This document shows positions 32,256-43,035 of a stretch of DNA of 64,000 nucleotides, one piece after another (position 1 is the first letter of the stretch; each line of letters begins with the position of its first letter). The stretch covers positions 151,001 to 215,000 of the forward strand of contig JAOTOL010001336.1 in NCBI GenBank assembly GCA_034440575.1, in the 5' to 3' direction. The notes beneath the pieces are model-generated. The model did no database searches and was not told where the DNA came from. It worked only from the letters and a program-made list of their open reading frames with translations. The stretch is from Imbricaverruca yamaguchii (Eukaryota > Arthropoda > Thecostraca > Neoverrucidae). A program made the position numbers and the translations under genes.

Positions 32256-33600
32256 AAAATCGCTTCCGCCGTCCTGCAATACCATCTTCTTTGCCGTATT
32301 GCAATACCATCGCCTCCGCCGTCCTACAATACCATCGTATCTGCCGTCCTGCAATACCATCGCCTCTGCCGTCCTGCAATACCATCGCCTCTGCCGTCCT
32401 GCAATACCATCGCTTCTGGTTCTACAAAACCATCGCTCTTCGTCCTCAACACCATCGCCTCTCTTCTACAATACCATCGCCTCTGCCGTCCTGCAATAAC
32501 CCCCTGACCATCGCCTCTGCCGTCCTGCAATACCATCGCCTCTGCCGTCCTGCAATACCATCGCCTCTGCCGTCCTGCAATACCATCGCTTCTGCGTTCT
32601 ACAAAACCATCGCCTCTGTCGTCCTTCAACACCATCGCCTCTGCAGTTCTACAATACCATCGCCTCTGCCGTCCGGCTATACCATCGCCTCTGCCGTCCT
32701 GCAATACCATCGCCTCTGCCGTCCTGCAATACAATCGTCTCCACCTTCCTACAATACCATCGCCTCTGCCGTCCTGCAATACCATCGCCTCTGCCGTCCT
32801 GCAATACCATCGCTTCTGCCGTTCTACAAAACCATCGCCTCTGTCGTCCTTCAATACCATCGCCTCTGCCGTCCTGCAATACAATCGTCTCCACCTTCCT
32901 ACAATAACATCGCCTCTGCCGTCCTGCAATACCATCGCCTCTGCCGTCCTGCAATACAATCGTCTCCACCTTCCTACAATACCATCGCCTCTGCCGTCCT
33001 GCAATACCATCGCCTCTGCCGTCCTGCAATACCATCGCTTCTGCCGTTCTACAAAACCATCGCCTCTGTCGTCCTTCAATACCATCGCCTCTGCAGTTCT
33101 ACAATACCATCGCCTCTGCCGTCCGGCTATACCATCGCCTCTGCCGTCCTGCAATACCATCGCCTCTGCCGTCCTGCAATACAATCGTCTCCACCTTCCT
33201 ACAATACCATCGCCTCTGCCGTCCTGCAATACCATCGCCTCTGCCGTCCTGCAATACCATCGCTTCTGCCGTTCTACAAAACCATCGCCTGTGTCATCCT
33301 TCAATACAATCGTTTCCACCTTCCTACAATACCATCGCCTCTGCCGTCCTGCAATACCATCGCCTCTGCCGTCCTGCAATACCATCACCTCTGCCGTCCT
33401 GCAATACCATCGCTTCTGCCGTTCTACAAAACCATCGCTTCTGTCGTCCTTCAATACCATCGCCTCTGCAGTTCTACAATATCATCGCCTCTGCTGTCCT
33501 ACAGTTGCAGTGCCATCGCCTCTGTCGTCCTACAATACCATCACCTCTGCCGTCACACAGTTGGTGCCATCACCTCCACCGTCGCACCATGTCTGCCATT
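32256..33600. repeat. 25-bp minisatellite, about 53 copies, with a 225-bp higher-order repeat
   Basis: The basic unit contains CCATCGCCTCTGCCGTCC followed by TGCAATA. Variants are CTACAAAA, CTTCAATA and ACAATCGTCTCCACC. The GTTCTACAAAACC variant recurs at 32596, 32821, 33046 and 33271 (exactly 225 bp, nine units), then at 33421 (150 bp). The array is stop-free in every frame on both strands, which yields a plus frame of 457 codons and a minus frame of 378 codons, not taken as genes. Confidence 0.98.
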
Positions 33601-33720
33601 TACCAATCCCATCGCTGATACTGTCCAACTGCCCCATTTGCTCTACAGCTTGACCATCCCATGATCTCGGCCGGCCGCCTATCCTTCAGTATCATTCGGC
33701 TACTACATCACATCTACCAC

Positions 33721-33918
33721 CGACCATCCCACGCACTCTGCCACGTTCAGCTCAGCCGATCATCCCGCCACCTCTGCCACGGTCCGATACATCACCTCTG
33801 CCACCGACCATCCCGCCACCTCTGGTACATCACCTCTGTCACCGACCATCCCGCCACCTCTGGTACATCACCTCTGCCACCGACCATCCCGCCGCCTCTG
33901 GTACATCACCTCTGTCAC
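33721..33918. repeat. 38-bp minisatellite, about 4-5 copies
   Basis: CGACCATCCCGCC starts at 33805, 33843, 33881 and 33919, a 38-bp period, with diverged earlier copies at 33721 and 33757. Each copy contains ACCTCTGGTACATCACCTCT. It joins directly to the following 36-bp array by sharing the CGACCATCCCGCC start. Confidence 0.93.
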
Positions 33919-35203
33919 CGACCATCCCGCCAGCCCTACCAGGGCCAGCTCCGCCGACCATCCCGCCAGCCCTACTCACTCCCGACCATCCCGCCACCTC
34001 AGGCCACACCGACCGACCATCCGCCACCTCTTCACCACCAGTCGGCCGACCATCCCGCCAGCCCTACCAGGGCCAGCTCCGCCGACCATCCCGCCAGCCC
34101 TACCAGGGCCAGCTCCGCCGACCATCCCGCCAGCCCTACCAGGGCCAGCTCGGCCGACCATCCCGCCAGCCCTACCAGGGCCAGCTCGGCCGACCATCCC
34201 GCCAGCCCTACCAGGGCCAGCTCGGCCGACCATCCACACCGCAGCCCTACCAGGGCCAGCTCGGCCGACCATCCCGCCAGCCCTACCAGGGCCAGCTCGG
34301 CCGACCATCCCGCCAGCCCTACCAGGGCCAGCTCGGCCGACCATCCCACCAGCCCTACCAGGGCCAGCTCGGCCGACCATCCGCCAGCCCTACCAGGGCC
34401 AGCTCGGCCGACCATCCCCCACCAGCCCTACCAGGGCCAGCTCGGCCGACCATCCCGCCAGCCCTACCAGGGCCAGCTCGGCCGACCATCCCGCCAGCCC
34501 TACCAGGGCCAGCTCGGCCGACCATCCCGCCAGCCCTACCAGGGCCAGCTCGGCCGACCATCCCGCCAGCCCTACCAGGGCCAGTCGGCCGACCATCCGC
34601 CAGCCCTACCAGGGCCAGCTCGGCCGACCATCCCGCCAGCCCTACCAGGGCCAGCTCGGCCGACCATCCCGCCAGCCCTACCAGGGCCAGCTGCCGACCA
34701 TCCGCCAGCCCTACCAGGGCCAGCCGGCCGACCATCCCGCCAGCCTACCAGGGCCAGCTCGGCCGACCATCCGCAGCCCTACCGGGCCAGCTCGGCCGAC
34801 CATCCGCCAGCCTCCTCGCCAGCGGGCCAGCTCAGCCGACCATCCCGCCAGCCCTACCAGGGCCAGCACGGCCGACCATCCCGCCAGCCCTACCAGGGCC
34901 AGCACGGCCGACCATCCCGCCAGCCCTACCAGGGCCAGCTCGGTCGACCATCCCGCCAGCCCTACCAGGGCCAGCTCGGCCGACCATCCCACCAGCCCTA
35001 CCAGGGCCAGCTCGGCCGACCATCCCGCCAGCCCTACCAGGGCCAGCTCGGCCGACCATTCCGCCAGCCCTACCAGGGCCAGCTCGGCCGACCATCCCGC
35101 CAGCCCTACCAGGGCCAGCTCGGCCGACCATCCCGCCAGCCCTACCAGGGCCAGCTCTGCCGACCATCCCGCCAGCCCTACCAGGGCCAGCTCGGCCGAC
35201 CAT
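33919..35203. repeat. 36-bp minisatellite, about 35 copies
   Basis: The unit starts CGACCATCCCGCCAGCCC and ends ACCAGGGCCAGCTCGGC. Length 36 is a multiple of 3. The plus strand reads as 12-residue repeats of GRPSRQPYQGQL type and the minus strand as MVGRAGPGRAGG type, with phase changes at short units (about 34021, 34380, 34585, 34690-34800). A 520-codon plus frame (33661-35223, true ATG) spans this and the preceding array. It switches among three phases without stops, so it is composition rather than selection. Confidence 0.98.
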
Positions 35204-36399
35204 CCCCGGCCGTCGCGCCGTAAAGCAGACGCGTCGTGACAGTGATGGCGACAACTGCATTAGATGGCCGCGTGTCGAGCCGTCACCAGGCGGCCGATTT
35301 GCCGGCCGATAGCGTGTCGCCGACACTTGGGCCCGTCATCGCCGCCGTACGTCGCGTGCACGACGGCCGGCGCGACCCGCCCTGGTCCGGCCGGCTGGCC
35401 GAGCCGCGAGCTGACCGAGCCGAGCTGGGTCAGCAGGCCAGAGGTGGGTCGGCACCACCAATGCCGAGCGGACAGGCCACGGTCCAGTCTGAGAGTCAGA
35501 GCTGGCTCGGCCGACCAGTTGACCGGCTGAAGGACCGGCCGTCGCAAACAATCGGCGACAATGAGCTGTTGTGACCGGAGCCGCATTTGATAGTCATCTG
35601 CGCGGCGCCGGCGTGCAGGCGACGTCGGCGGGAACACGGCGGTGCACTGAGCCGCGTCGGCCGTCACCTTCGCCCACCGTCCAAATGGCGCGCCCGAGAG
35701 ACAAACAGTGTGCGGCGCGTCTCGCCGCTGCACACCTCGCCGGCACTCGTGGCGCGCCGCAGTAACGGACGACGACGTTTATGAGGCGGCCGCCGCCACG
35801 AGCGGCGCGGTCGCGCACCGGTCGTCGACAATCGCGCTCGATCTCGCGTCGAACCTGTGAGCCGGCGCGTCGAGCACCTGCGCACTTGTCTGCGGCATCT
35901 GCCCATGGTGTGGCCGTGCCGACCGCAGCGGCGCCATGCAGAGGTGCCGCCAGACGGTGATCAGCTCCTCCGAGTCTTCCCCCAGGCGCTGCCCACCACT
36001 CACGCCATTTCCGGACGGACGCAGTTCGAGCAATCAGCTCACCCACTCGCCGATGAGAAGGACGCATCGAGAGTGTTCCCATGCACCCATTAGCGGCGGG
36101 GGCAGGGTCAGCGCGGGCCGCCGGCGAAGCGAGATGATCCCCGGCTGTGACATGATTGTTGCAGGACGCGGGTGGGGAGCACGAAGTTATTATGATCACC
36201 GCCAAACGATACCGATTGCAGCATTAATATTGCTATTATGCGGTCAGTGCAAATGAGCTCGAAACCATGATGAGAGATATTGCAAAGCAGGTGAGATAAA
36301 CAAAAGACAAACAGAGCGTGGGAGAGAAAGCAAAAGCTCGAACCGGGCCGGATTTTTAATGGAGAGAAAGGTGGGACTGATAGCAAAACATGGACAGAG
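35204..36399. other. CpG-rich island followed by mixed sequence
   Basis: Positions 35220-36130 are very GC-rich with overlapping frames on both strands and no recognised domain. A donor-like AAAGCAG|GTGAGA at 36290-36291 follows the short stretch ELETMMRDIAKQ, which would be a very small exon; no acceptor supports it. Confidence 0.35.
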
Positions 36400-36560
36400 A
36401 AAGAGAGCGAGAGGAAGAGTGTGTGTGTGTGTGTGTGTGTGAGAGAGTATGAGTGAGTAAGCAAGTGAACACGTGAGTGACAGAATGAGTGAGGGCGTGG
36501 GTGAGTAAGGAAATTAGATATGTGTGAGTTAGTGAGTGAGTGAGACAGAGGGAGGGAGAG
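36400..36560. repeat. (GT)n and GAGT-rich simple repeat
   Basis: A GT dinucleotide tract (about 36419-36440) is followed by a GAGT/GTGA-rich purine-biased stretch to about 36545. It sits in a longer GAGA-rich region from 36300 to 36620. Confidence 0.9.
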
Positions 36561-37083
36561 AAGAAAAACATAAAGAGCGTGGAGGGAGGAGACAGCTAGA
36601 GAGCGCCGGAGGAGACATAGACAGAGATGTTCCATCTGTCGCTGTCAGACCATCTGTATGGTAGGTGTGACAGCGGCCGCCTCAGCACGCCGCAGCTGAA
36701 CGACACGGCGCCCGGAAATGGATGGTGTGCGGGTCATCTCCATATCGTGCTCATTATTCACAGAATGTCACCAAACCAAGTCAGTGTCACCGCCGAACGG
36801 CACGGGCCCGCCGTCGGGACAATCCTAGAGCGGCGCTGACGCGCAGTTGGAACGTCGGTCTGGCTTGCAAAACCAACACCTCAAGCCGAGCGGATCTCAA
36901 TTATTCTTACATCGCCGAGCGGATCTGAATTATGCACGCTTCAATGGCGAGAGAAACACAACCCTGGGTGTCCTGACAAAGCCAAAGGAGACAGGATACT
37001 GAATGCTGAACGATTACTTAACCGAAGCAATATCTGGATCCGGGGCCTTGGTGAATCGTTCGACGTGAATCGCAGCCTGAATC

Positions 37084-37641
37084 GTGTTACACACTGCAGC
37101 CAGAGAGCAGTTGATCCCTAGCAATACTCAACATTCACATCTGGGATTCCTGAATATGTCCGATCCAAGTCCGGTCCGGTATAACTGCTCCAAGTCGCCT
37201 GGTTGTGCCCATTCTCGTCATGAACTCAGAGCGAGTTCCAGTGTGTGGGACGTAGGTCGACTTTCAAACCAAATGTCAGCTTATCAGCAGCTCATCGTTG
37301 CTCAACATGAGGAATTGAGGCGTCCGGACGCACGTCGATGTATCAGAGCTCTTCATCTCGAAGGCAGGCCGCTCGCGGTACACGACAGTCTCAAACGGGC
37401 TCCCGGGACGCTCGGTCCGCCGATACGGTTGGATGTCAAGCCGCTCCAGTTCACGGAATCACAGACAGCTGAGATCATCGGACATGAAGCTGTCTCAGCG
37501 CGGACAGGATTCTGTCGCTACCCGGCCCGCGATATAGTCTTATATGGACTGGCAGTCCGGCTAACCGTGAGCTGCCTCCCGTTCATGGTAATGGTGGTTA
37601 AAATGCACCAAGGCTTGGAGGTTGAGCTTGCATTTATTTGA
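37084..37641 (+). CDS. Uncharacterised open frame, about 185 codons (low confidence)
   Basis: This is one of the few long open stretches not made of repeats. The first ATG is at 37156 (MSDPSPVRYNCSKSPGCAHS), leaving 161 codons to a TGA at 37639-37641. Composition is ordinary, with no low-complexity run, and the C-terminal third has a hydrophobic stretch (LAVRLTVSCLPFMVMVV). No family, motif or splice signal was recognised, and no promoter is evident. It could be an exon or a chance frame. Confidence 0.2.
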   Translation: MLHTAAREQLIPSNTQHSHLGFLNMSDPSPVRYNCSKSPGCAHSRHELRASSSVWDVGRLSNQMSAYQQLIVAQHEELRRPDARRCIRALHLEGRPLAVHDSLKRAPGTLGPPIRLDVKPLQFTESQTAEIIGHEAVSARTGFCRYPARDIVLYGLAVRLTVSCLPFMVMVVKMHQGLEVELAFI

Positions 37642-39522
37642 GGGTTGGATTATTGCTGGAGTTAGTCTGCCTGCCAACGAAAACCAACTCTGATATCATC
37701 TGTGATATCCAGAAGCTCGGGCAGATGCATCTGTCAACTGTGGACAGCAGGGTAATGAGGCAGCCAGCTTGGGATCTGTGCAAAAGACCCCTTCTTGCTT
37801 AACATGGGCCCTGACTGCTGATGCAATGCCACATTCAGAAAAAAATCGGCTGCATATAGTACGATATCCATTCACACACACGAAAGGCGTTTTGCCACGT
37901 TGAGAAGAATTTCATTTAGTTTGACTCACGACCTCATCTTCCACTCAGCTTCTACAATAATGACAGATTATCTGCCTACCCGGAGGCTGTGTTGCTTCCA
38001 GAGGCTGTGTTGTGCGACTGGCTCACTGGCTCGCTACCCCAGCGGTAGCGTGCCCGAGATGACAAGACCTGATCAACGCCGGCATTTATCCAGCCTGCTT
38101 CCGTGAGTGCAGCCAACAGCGGAATGGCGGGTAGGGGCTTAGCAGGGGCACAATTACCTCCTTACCAGGTATCTTGTGCCGACGTACCAGGCAGGTGGGG
38201 GAGGGGGAGGAGAGGGGTGGCTCCAGACCGGCGCGTGCTCGCGGTTGGAGCAGGTTGATCACCTGCAGGACGCTACTGGCATCACCGAGATGAGCTGAAA
38301 AGATGACGTACGTTGTGGAGGGGAGTAGTGGTGGTACACGGACTGGGCACTGTAGCAAGATACCAGAATTAGGTACGACGTGTCGATAGGCAGGCTCAGC
38401 ATAAGGACATGCCATTGGCATGCAGGCTGAATATAATGCAGAAATTGTTGACATACCGGATGGATATAACGACAGCGTACTGGTTCCAAGATTGAGTGCA
38501 GGAGGTAAGAAACTCGTATCCAGCCAGGTATAAGGAGTAAGGTGATGCTAGCCAGCGTGGTCAGAGGAGATTTGTGGACATATGAACCGGCTACTGGTCT
38601 GCTCAGAAGCTGTCAGACTGTGGCTGGCCTGCAACGGTCTGATGTTATGGGCTTGATGAATTGGAAGCAATCGGCCAAGACCTAATGACCCCCTTTTTTC
38701 AAACCCCCGGCGACGTTCATATCTTGGCAGATGAAAGAGCGGCTCGGAGAGATCCCCCCCCCCCCACTCCACCCCCGATCAGCGCGCGGTGAGTCAACAC
38801 CGTTCCGCCGACTGCGGACAAGTCCGCTGAGACACGCTTCCGCCGCGGATGCAGACTTCACAAACGGCGCGTCGGCGGTCGCCAGGGTGGCGCGGTGACC
38901 GTGAGAAAACGAGTGGTGGACGAGCGTGGCGCGTGAGTCACGCGCGCTAGAGTCGAGCGGCGGCGGCGGCGGCACGGCGGCGGCCGGCCGTCGGCGCGCT
39001 CCGCCGTCATGACGCACCAGTCGCAGTCTGACGCTGATTACAGGTCCGGCCGGAGCAGCCCGGCTGCTTGTAGCGAAATGATTGCGGTATCGTTCGCGGC
39101 GCTGGGTCGGAGGCGCGGCCGGCCGACCACCTGCACGGCACGACCTGTGGCTGGCTCGGCGGCGGCCGGCACGGCTCGTCAGCGCGCGCCAATCGCGGCG
39201 AGCAGGCCATTCATTCTCATCTGTGCACCCACTTTGTCAGAATAACTGACACGGTCCCACGGCGGGATTAGCCTGTCCCGCCGACCCAATGCGAATAAAT
39301 ACCTCGAGGTTTATCGTCAAGACGGGAGAAACGAAAGACGAGTGGCCAGATGCGCTCGTGGGAACGAACGGCAACGAATCGCTGCGCCACCGCCTGCAGT
39401 TCACTGCAGTGCTTTGCTGCAACCGTTCGGTAAAAACACGGCTGGCACGGATGGCACAGGCGGGCCACGGCGTACGGGAAGTGTCGTCATCGCCGAGCGA
39501 ACGCGCCTGCCGAACATTGCTG
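37642..39522. other. Mixed then CpG-rich sequence
   Basis: No assignable gene. A 12-nt C run lies at about 38754-38765. Positions 38770-39240 are CpG-rich. Open frames here overlap in several phases. Confidence 0.4.
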
Positions 39523-39612
39523 GTGGCGGTGCTGAGCCTCAGCCGCTGGCCGGATCCATGTCGCCGACCCGCTTGGCGGCCGTGCTGAGCCTTAGCCGCC
39601 GGCCGGATCCAT
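39523..39612. repeat. Short direct duplication, 53-bp offset
   Basis: GCTGAGCCTCAGCCGCTGG and the following CCGGATCCATG at about 39531-39560 recur at about 39584-39612 with small changes. Confidence 0.8.
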
Positions 39613-40154
39613 GCAAGGTCGAGGCCGAGTGGAGGCCAGCGGGCGCGGCGCGCCGCCAGACCGTGGGAGGCGGCCGGCGTGTGCTCTCGGGTCGCTAAAC
39701 GGCGCGTCCATTAGCCGCCGCGTGATTCCGCCGGCCCGGCTCTGATCGGGGGACCACACGAACCGGCCGACTCGCAACACACAATCGCCGCCATTAATCC
39801 TATGCAAATGGCAGCGATGGCCGGCCGGCGCGCCGTCGGCTCGGCCGCTAATTGTAACACTAGACTCTGCAAACCGTCTCGTAAACGGGCGCGGCCCGAC
39901 CGACAGATGCCATCAGCCGCGATACACAGTGCAGCTCCAGCTGGCCGGGCGGCGCCGCCGGCCGGTCGCCGGTGACGAGCGCCGATTACCTTAAACACAC
40001 GCTAATTTCGTCGGCCCGTTTTTACGCCGTTCCGGCCGTGCCGAGAGCGGCGGCCGGCGGCCGCCATTACCGCGGCCCTGCTCATCTTCCTGTCACGGGC
40101 GACCAGCGGCGCCGAGCCGATCGCGTGACCCGGCCCGCCGGCGACCGGCCGACG

Positions 40155-40612
40155 GCCACCCCCGCTCCGTCGGCCGCCCTCCGGGTCTGCCGGCCACCCC
40201 CGCTCCGTCGGCCGCCCTCCGGGTCTGCCGGCCACCCCCGCTCCGTCGGCCGCCCTCCGGGTCTGCCGGCCACCCCCGCTCCGTCGGCCGCCCTCCGAGT
40301 CTGCCGGCCACCCCTGCCCTGTCGGCCGCCCTCCGGGTCTGCCGGCCACCCCTGCCCTGTCGGCCGCCCTCCGGGTCTGCCGGCCACCCCTGCCCTGTCG
40401 GCCGCCCTCCGGGTCTGCCGGCCACCCCCGCTCCGTCGGCCACCCTCCGGGTCTGCCGGCCACCCCCGCCCTGTCGGCCGCCCTCCGGGTCTGCCGGCCA
40501 CCCCCGCTCCGCCGGCCACCCCCGCTCCGTCGGCCACCCTCCGGGTCTGCCGGCCACCCCTGCCCTGTCGGCCGCCCTCCGGGTCTGCCGGCCGCCCCCG
40601 CTCTGTCGCCCG
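40155..40612. repeat. 38-bp C-rich minisatellite, about 12 copies
   Basis: CCGGGTCTGCCGGCCACCCC recurs every 38 bp (40181, 40219, 40257 and onward), each with a CTCCGTCGGCC or CCTGTCGGCC segment. One truncated copy lies at about 40500-40525. The plus strand is strongly C-rich. Confidence 0.97.
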
Positions 40613-40616
40613 CGGC

Positions 40617-40645
40617 CAGCCGCCGCCGCCGCCGCCGCCGCCTGT
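40617..40645. repeat. (GCC)n microsatellite
   Basis: About eight GCC triplets sit exactly between the C-rich 38-bp array and the G-rich 7-bp array. Confidence 0.9.
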
Positions 40646-40675
40646 TGAGACCCAGCGGCCAGCAGCGGCCCGGCT

Positions 40676-41118
40676 GGACAGTGGACACTGGACAGTGGAC
40701 AGTGGACGGTGGACGGTGGACGGTGGACTGTGGACGGTGGACGGTGGACGGTGGACGGTGGACGGTGGACGGTGGACGGTGGACGGTGGACGGTGGACGG
40801 TGGACGGTGGACGGTGGACGGTGGACGGTGGACGGTGGACGGTGGACGGTGGACGGTGGACGGTGGACGGTGGACAGTGGACAGTGGACAGTGGACAGTG
40901 GACAGTGGACAGTGGACAGTGGACAGTGGACGGTGGACGGTGGACGGTGGACGGTGGACGGTGGACGGTGGACGGTGGACGGTGGACGGTGGACGGTGGA
41001 CGGTGGACGGTGGACGGTGGACGGTGGACGGTGGACGGTGGACGGTGGACGGTGGACGGTGGACGGTGGACGGTGGACGGTGGACGGTGGACGGTGGACG
41101 GTGGACAGTAGACAGTGG
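40676..41118. repeat. 7-bp G-rich minisatellite (TGGACGG)n, about 63 copies
   Basis: Units are TGGACGG with blocks of TGGACAG: one at the left end, and a run of eight at 40871-40926 between two long TGGACGG blocks. A TGGACTG unit lies at about 40725. Because 7 is not a multiple of 3 and the unit is stop-free, all six frames are open (plus frames as WTVDGGR repeats, minus frames as STVHRPP repeats). This accounts for frames up to 475 codons. The G-rich strand has a GG pair every few bases and might form two-layer quadruplexes. Confidence 0.99.
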
Positions 41119-42679
41119 CCACCGGCGGCAAGCGTGGCTCCACTGGCCGGGGCGTGCTCCGAGACGACACATTGACAGAGTGCGGCCCTAGCACCGGCCT
41201 TGCTCACTGGCCACCATCGGTGGTGGGATGATGGTAGCCATCGGCGGGCGGTTCGTTCCCTCGCAACTACCCAATGACGTTCCAAATATAGCTCGGTACA
41301 CTGTCCACGGTAGCCACAATTATTACCAGCGGCTATAATAATCGGGTGGGGATGAGGGGTTGTAGGCAATTCGTCTATGCCGGCCCACCGGGGAAGTGGT
41401 AAATAGCCGGAAGTCCTGTATGCGTCCAATGTCTTATAAATGGCAGTGCCTTAGCCACAACTGTTACTCACAGGTGGGAAGCATCACGTTCAAAACGAGG
41501 CGCCGTGTCACTTACGCCGTCCCCTGACGTCCCACATCAAAATGCGAACGACCGAACCGGTCTGTCCTTTTGACTGGATGAACCTTTCATTCATCGGACC
41601 TTTCTGGTCGAGCTCCAGTGCCAGCACGTGCGTCAACAAGGCCACGAACAGGGTCCGCCCGTTCTTCCGCTACCGCATCTCTGCTCGGCTACGGCGGTCT
41701 CGGCATCCTCTCCGGATGGCAGACAACAGGACCACGGTCAGAGGAAGCGACGACATCCCCCGCAATGGCTGTCGACGCTCGTCAGCGCACCTTCAGAACA
41801 CTACATCGATGGTGCCCGACCACCGGTGCCGTGCGAGGTGAGGTGGCGCGTTTTTGAGCCACTGCCCGGCCGGTGGAGGTGCATCGTGTCCGGCAGGGCC
41901 GGCGGCGGGGCCGTCTTTTTTGTGTCGACGCCAGCCGTCGGCCGACCCGCCCGACGGATCTTCTCCGCTGACAGGTCGTCCGAAATGGCTCAATTAGCTC
42001 GTCGGCTGTCGTCGATTCGTGAGAGCGGAAAAAACGTCGGCCCACCTGCGCTTTTTGCCGGTAATCACTTACAGCGAGAACACAATGATTGTTTTTCGCA
42101 GCGGCTGGCGGCGCGCTGCCTTGGACTGTCACCGACAACGGAGCGGACACATCGCTTTTTGTGATTCGGAGCATTCCGGCGAGCGACGCGGGACGTAATC
42201 AGCGGCCCAGCGCCGGCTAATTGGTGCGAAATAAGATAATTGGGCGGCGCTGGCAGCGACAAATTGCATGATATTACCCAACATGGGATAACAACGACCG
42301 TGGCAAGCACTTCCGGTGCTCAGGTAGCACTTCACGTGATACATTTGACCTAGAGCTTCAGCTACATCGTTCAGTCACACCATTAAATTGATCTTAGAGT
42401 AATAACATGCGGAATTCGGTCTTTGGGTTGCAGAATCGCATGCTCAAAACGTATGCAGCCAACCGGACGACAGTAAGCCCAAAAATAGAGCTCAATTGCA
42501 GGCGCTGGCTGCAGCTCCACCTCCAGATTAGCGGCTCCGGACGCCAGAGTTCAACAATTCCGACAGACCTGACAGACAGGCCGCTCTACAGCGTCGCCAG
42601 CATTGTCTACTTAGTCGTAATCCTATCCTACGAACCGCTACCGGGGCAGGATACAGTTACCGAGACTTCCTGCGTGACT
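41119..42679. other. CpG-rich and mixed sequence
   Basis: A plus frame with true ATG at 41542 (99 codons, MRTTEPVCPFDWMNLSFIGP at the start) ends at a GAG|GTGAGG donor-like site (41837-41838). No family is recognised. Positions 41850-42260 are CpG-rich. Nothing else was seen. Confidence 0.35.
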
Positions 42680-43035
42680 TTGGACTACTGCAGCAATCCC
42701 GGACCACTGCTGCAGCAGCATGCAGCTCCCATCATCGCTGGAGCAGTTTTGGACTATAGCTGCGGCAGTCCTGAGTCATCGCTGCAGCAGTCTCGGACAG
42801 TGATGCATCAGTCCTGGCCCACTTCTGGAGCAATCACGGATCACCGTTGCAGCAGTCTCGGACTACGATTGCAGCAGTCCTGGGCCGCCGCTGTAGCAGT
42901 CCCGGATCATCGCTACAGCAGTGTCGGACCACCGCTGCAGCAGTCCGAGCCAGTGCTGCAGCAGTGCCGGACCACCGCTGCAGCAGTCCGGACCAGTGCT
43001 GCAGCGGGTGCCGGGCCATCACCACAGCCAGTACT
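42680..43035. repeat. 22-bp minisatellite rich in CTGCAG, about 16 diverged copies
   Basis: GCAGCAG cores are spaced 21-22 bp (42849, 42871, 42893, 42915, 42937, 42958, 42980, 43001). Units contain CTGCAGCAGTCCCGGACC-like sequence. The left half is more diverged than the right half, suggesting growth at the right end. Confidence 0.9.

Noticed and set aside
32256..33600. CRISPR-like array
   Set aside because: Units are contiguous tandem copies with no unique spacers, and the DNA is plainly eukaryotic.
32291..33664. 457-codon plus frame and 378-codon minus frame
   Set aside because: The 25-bp unit cycles through all phases without a stop on either strand, so the frames carry no coding evidence.
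33661..35223. 520-codon ATG-started plus frame
   Set aside because: It lies almost wholly in the 38-bp and 36-bp arrays and passes through three phases at indels without stops. The array composition explains the open frame.
40002..41429. Minus frame of 475 codons and companion frames on both strands
   Set aside because: The 7-bp and 38-bp arrays are stop-free in all six frames; no non-repeat domain is present.
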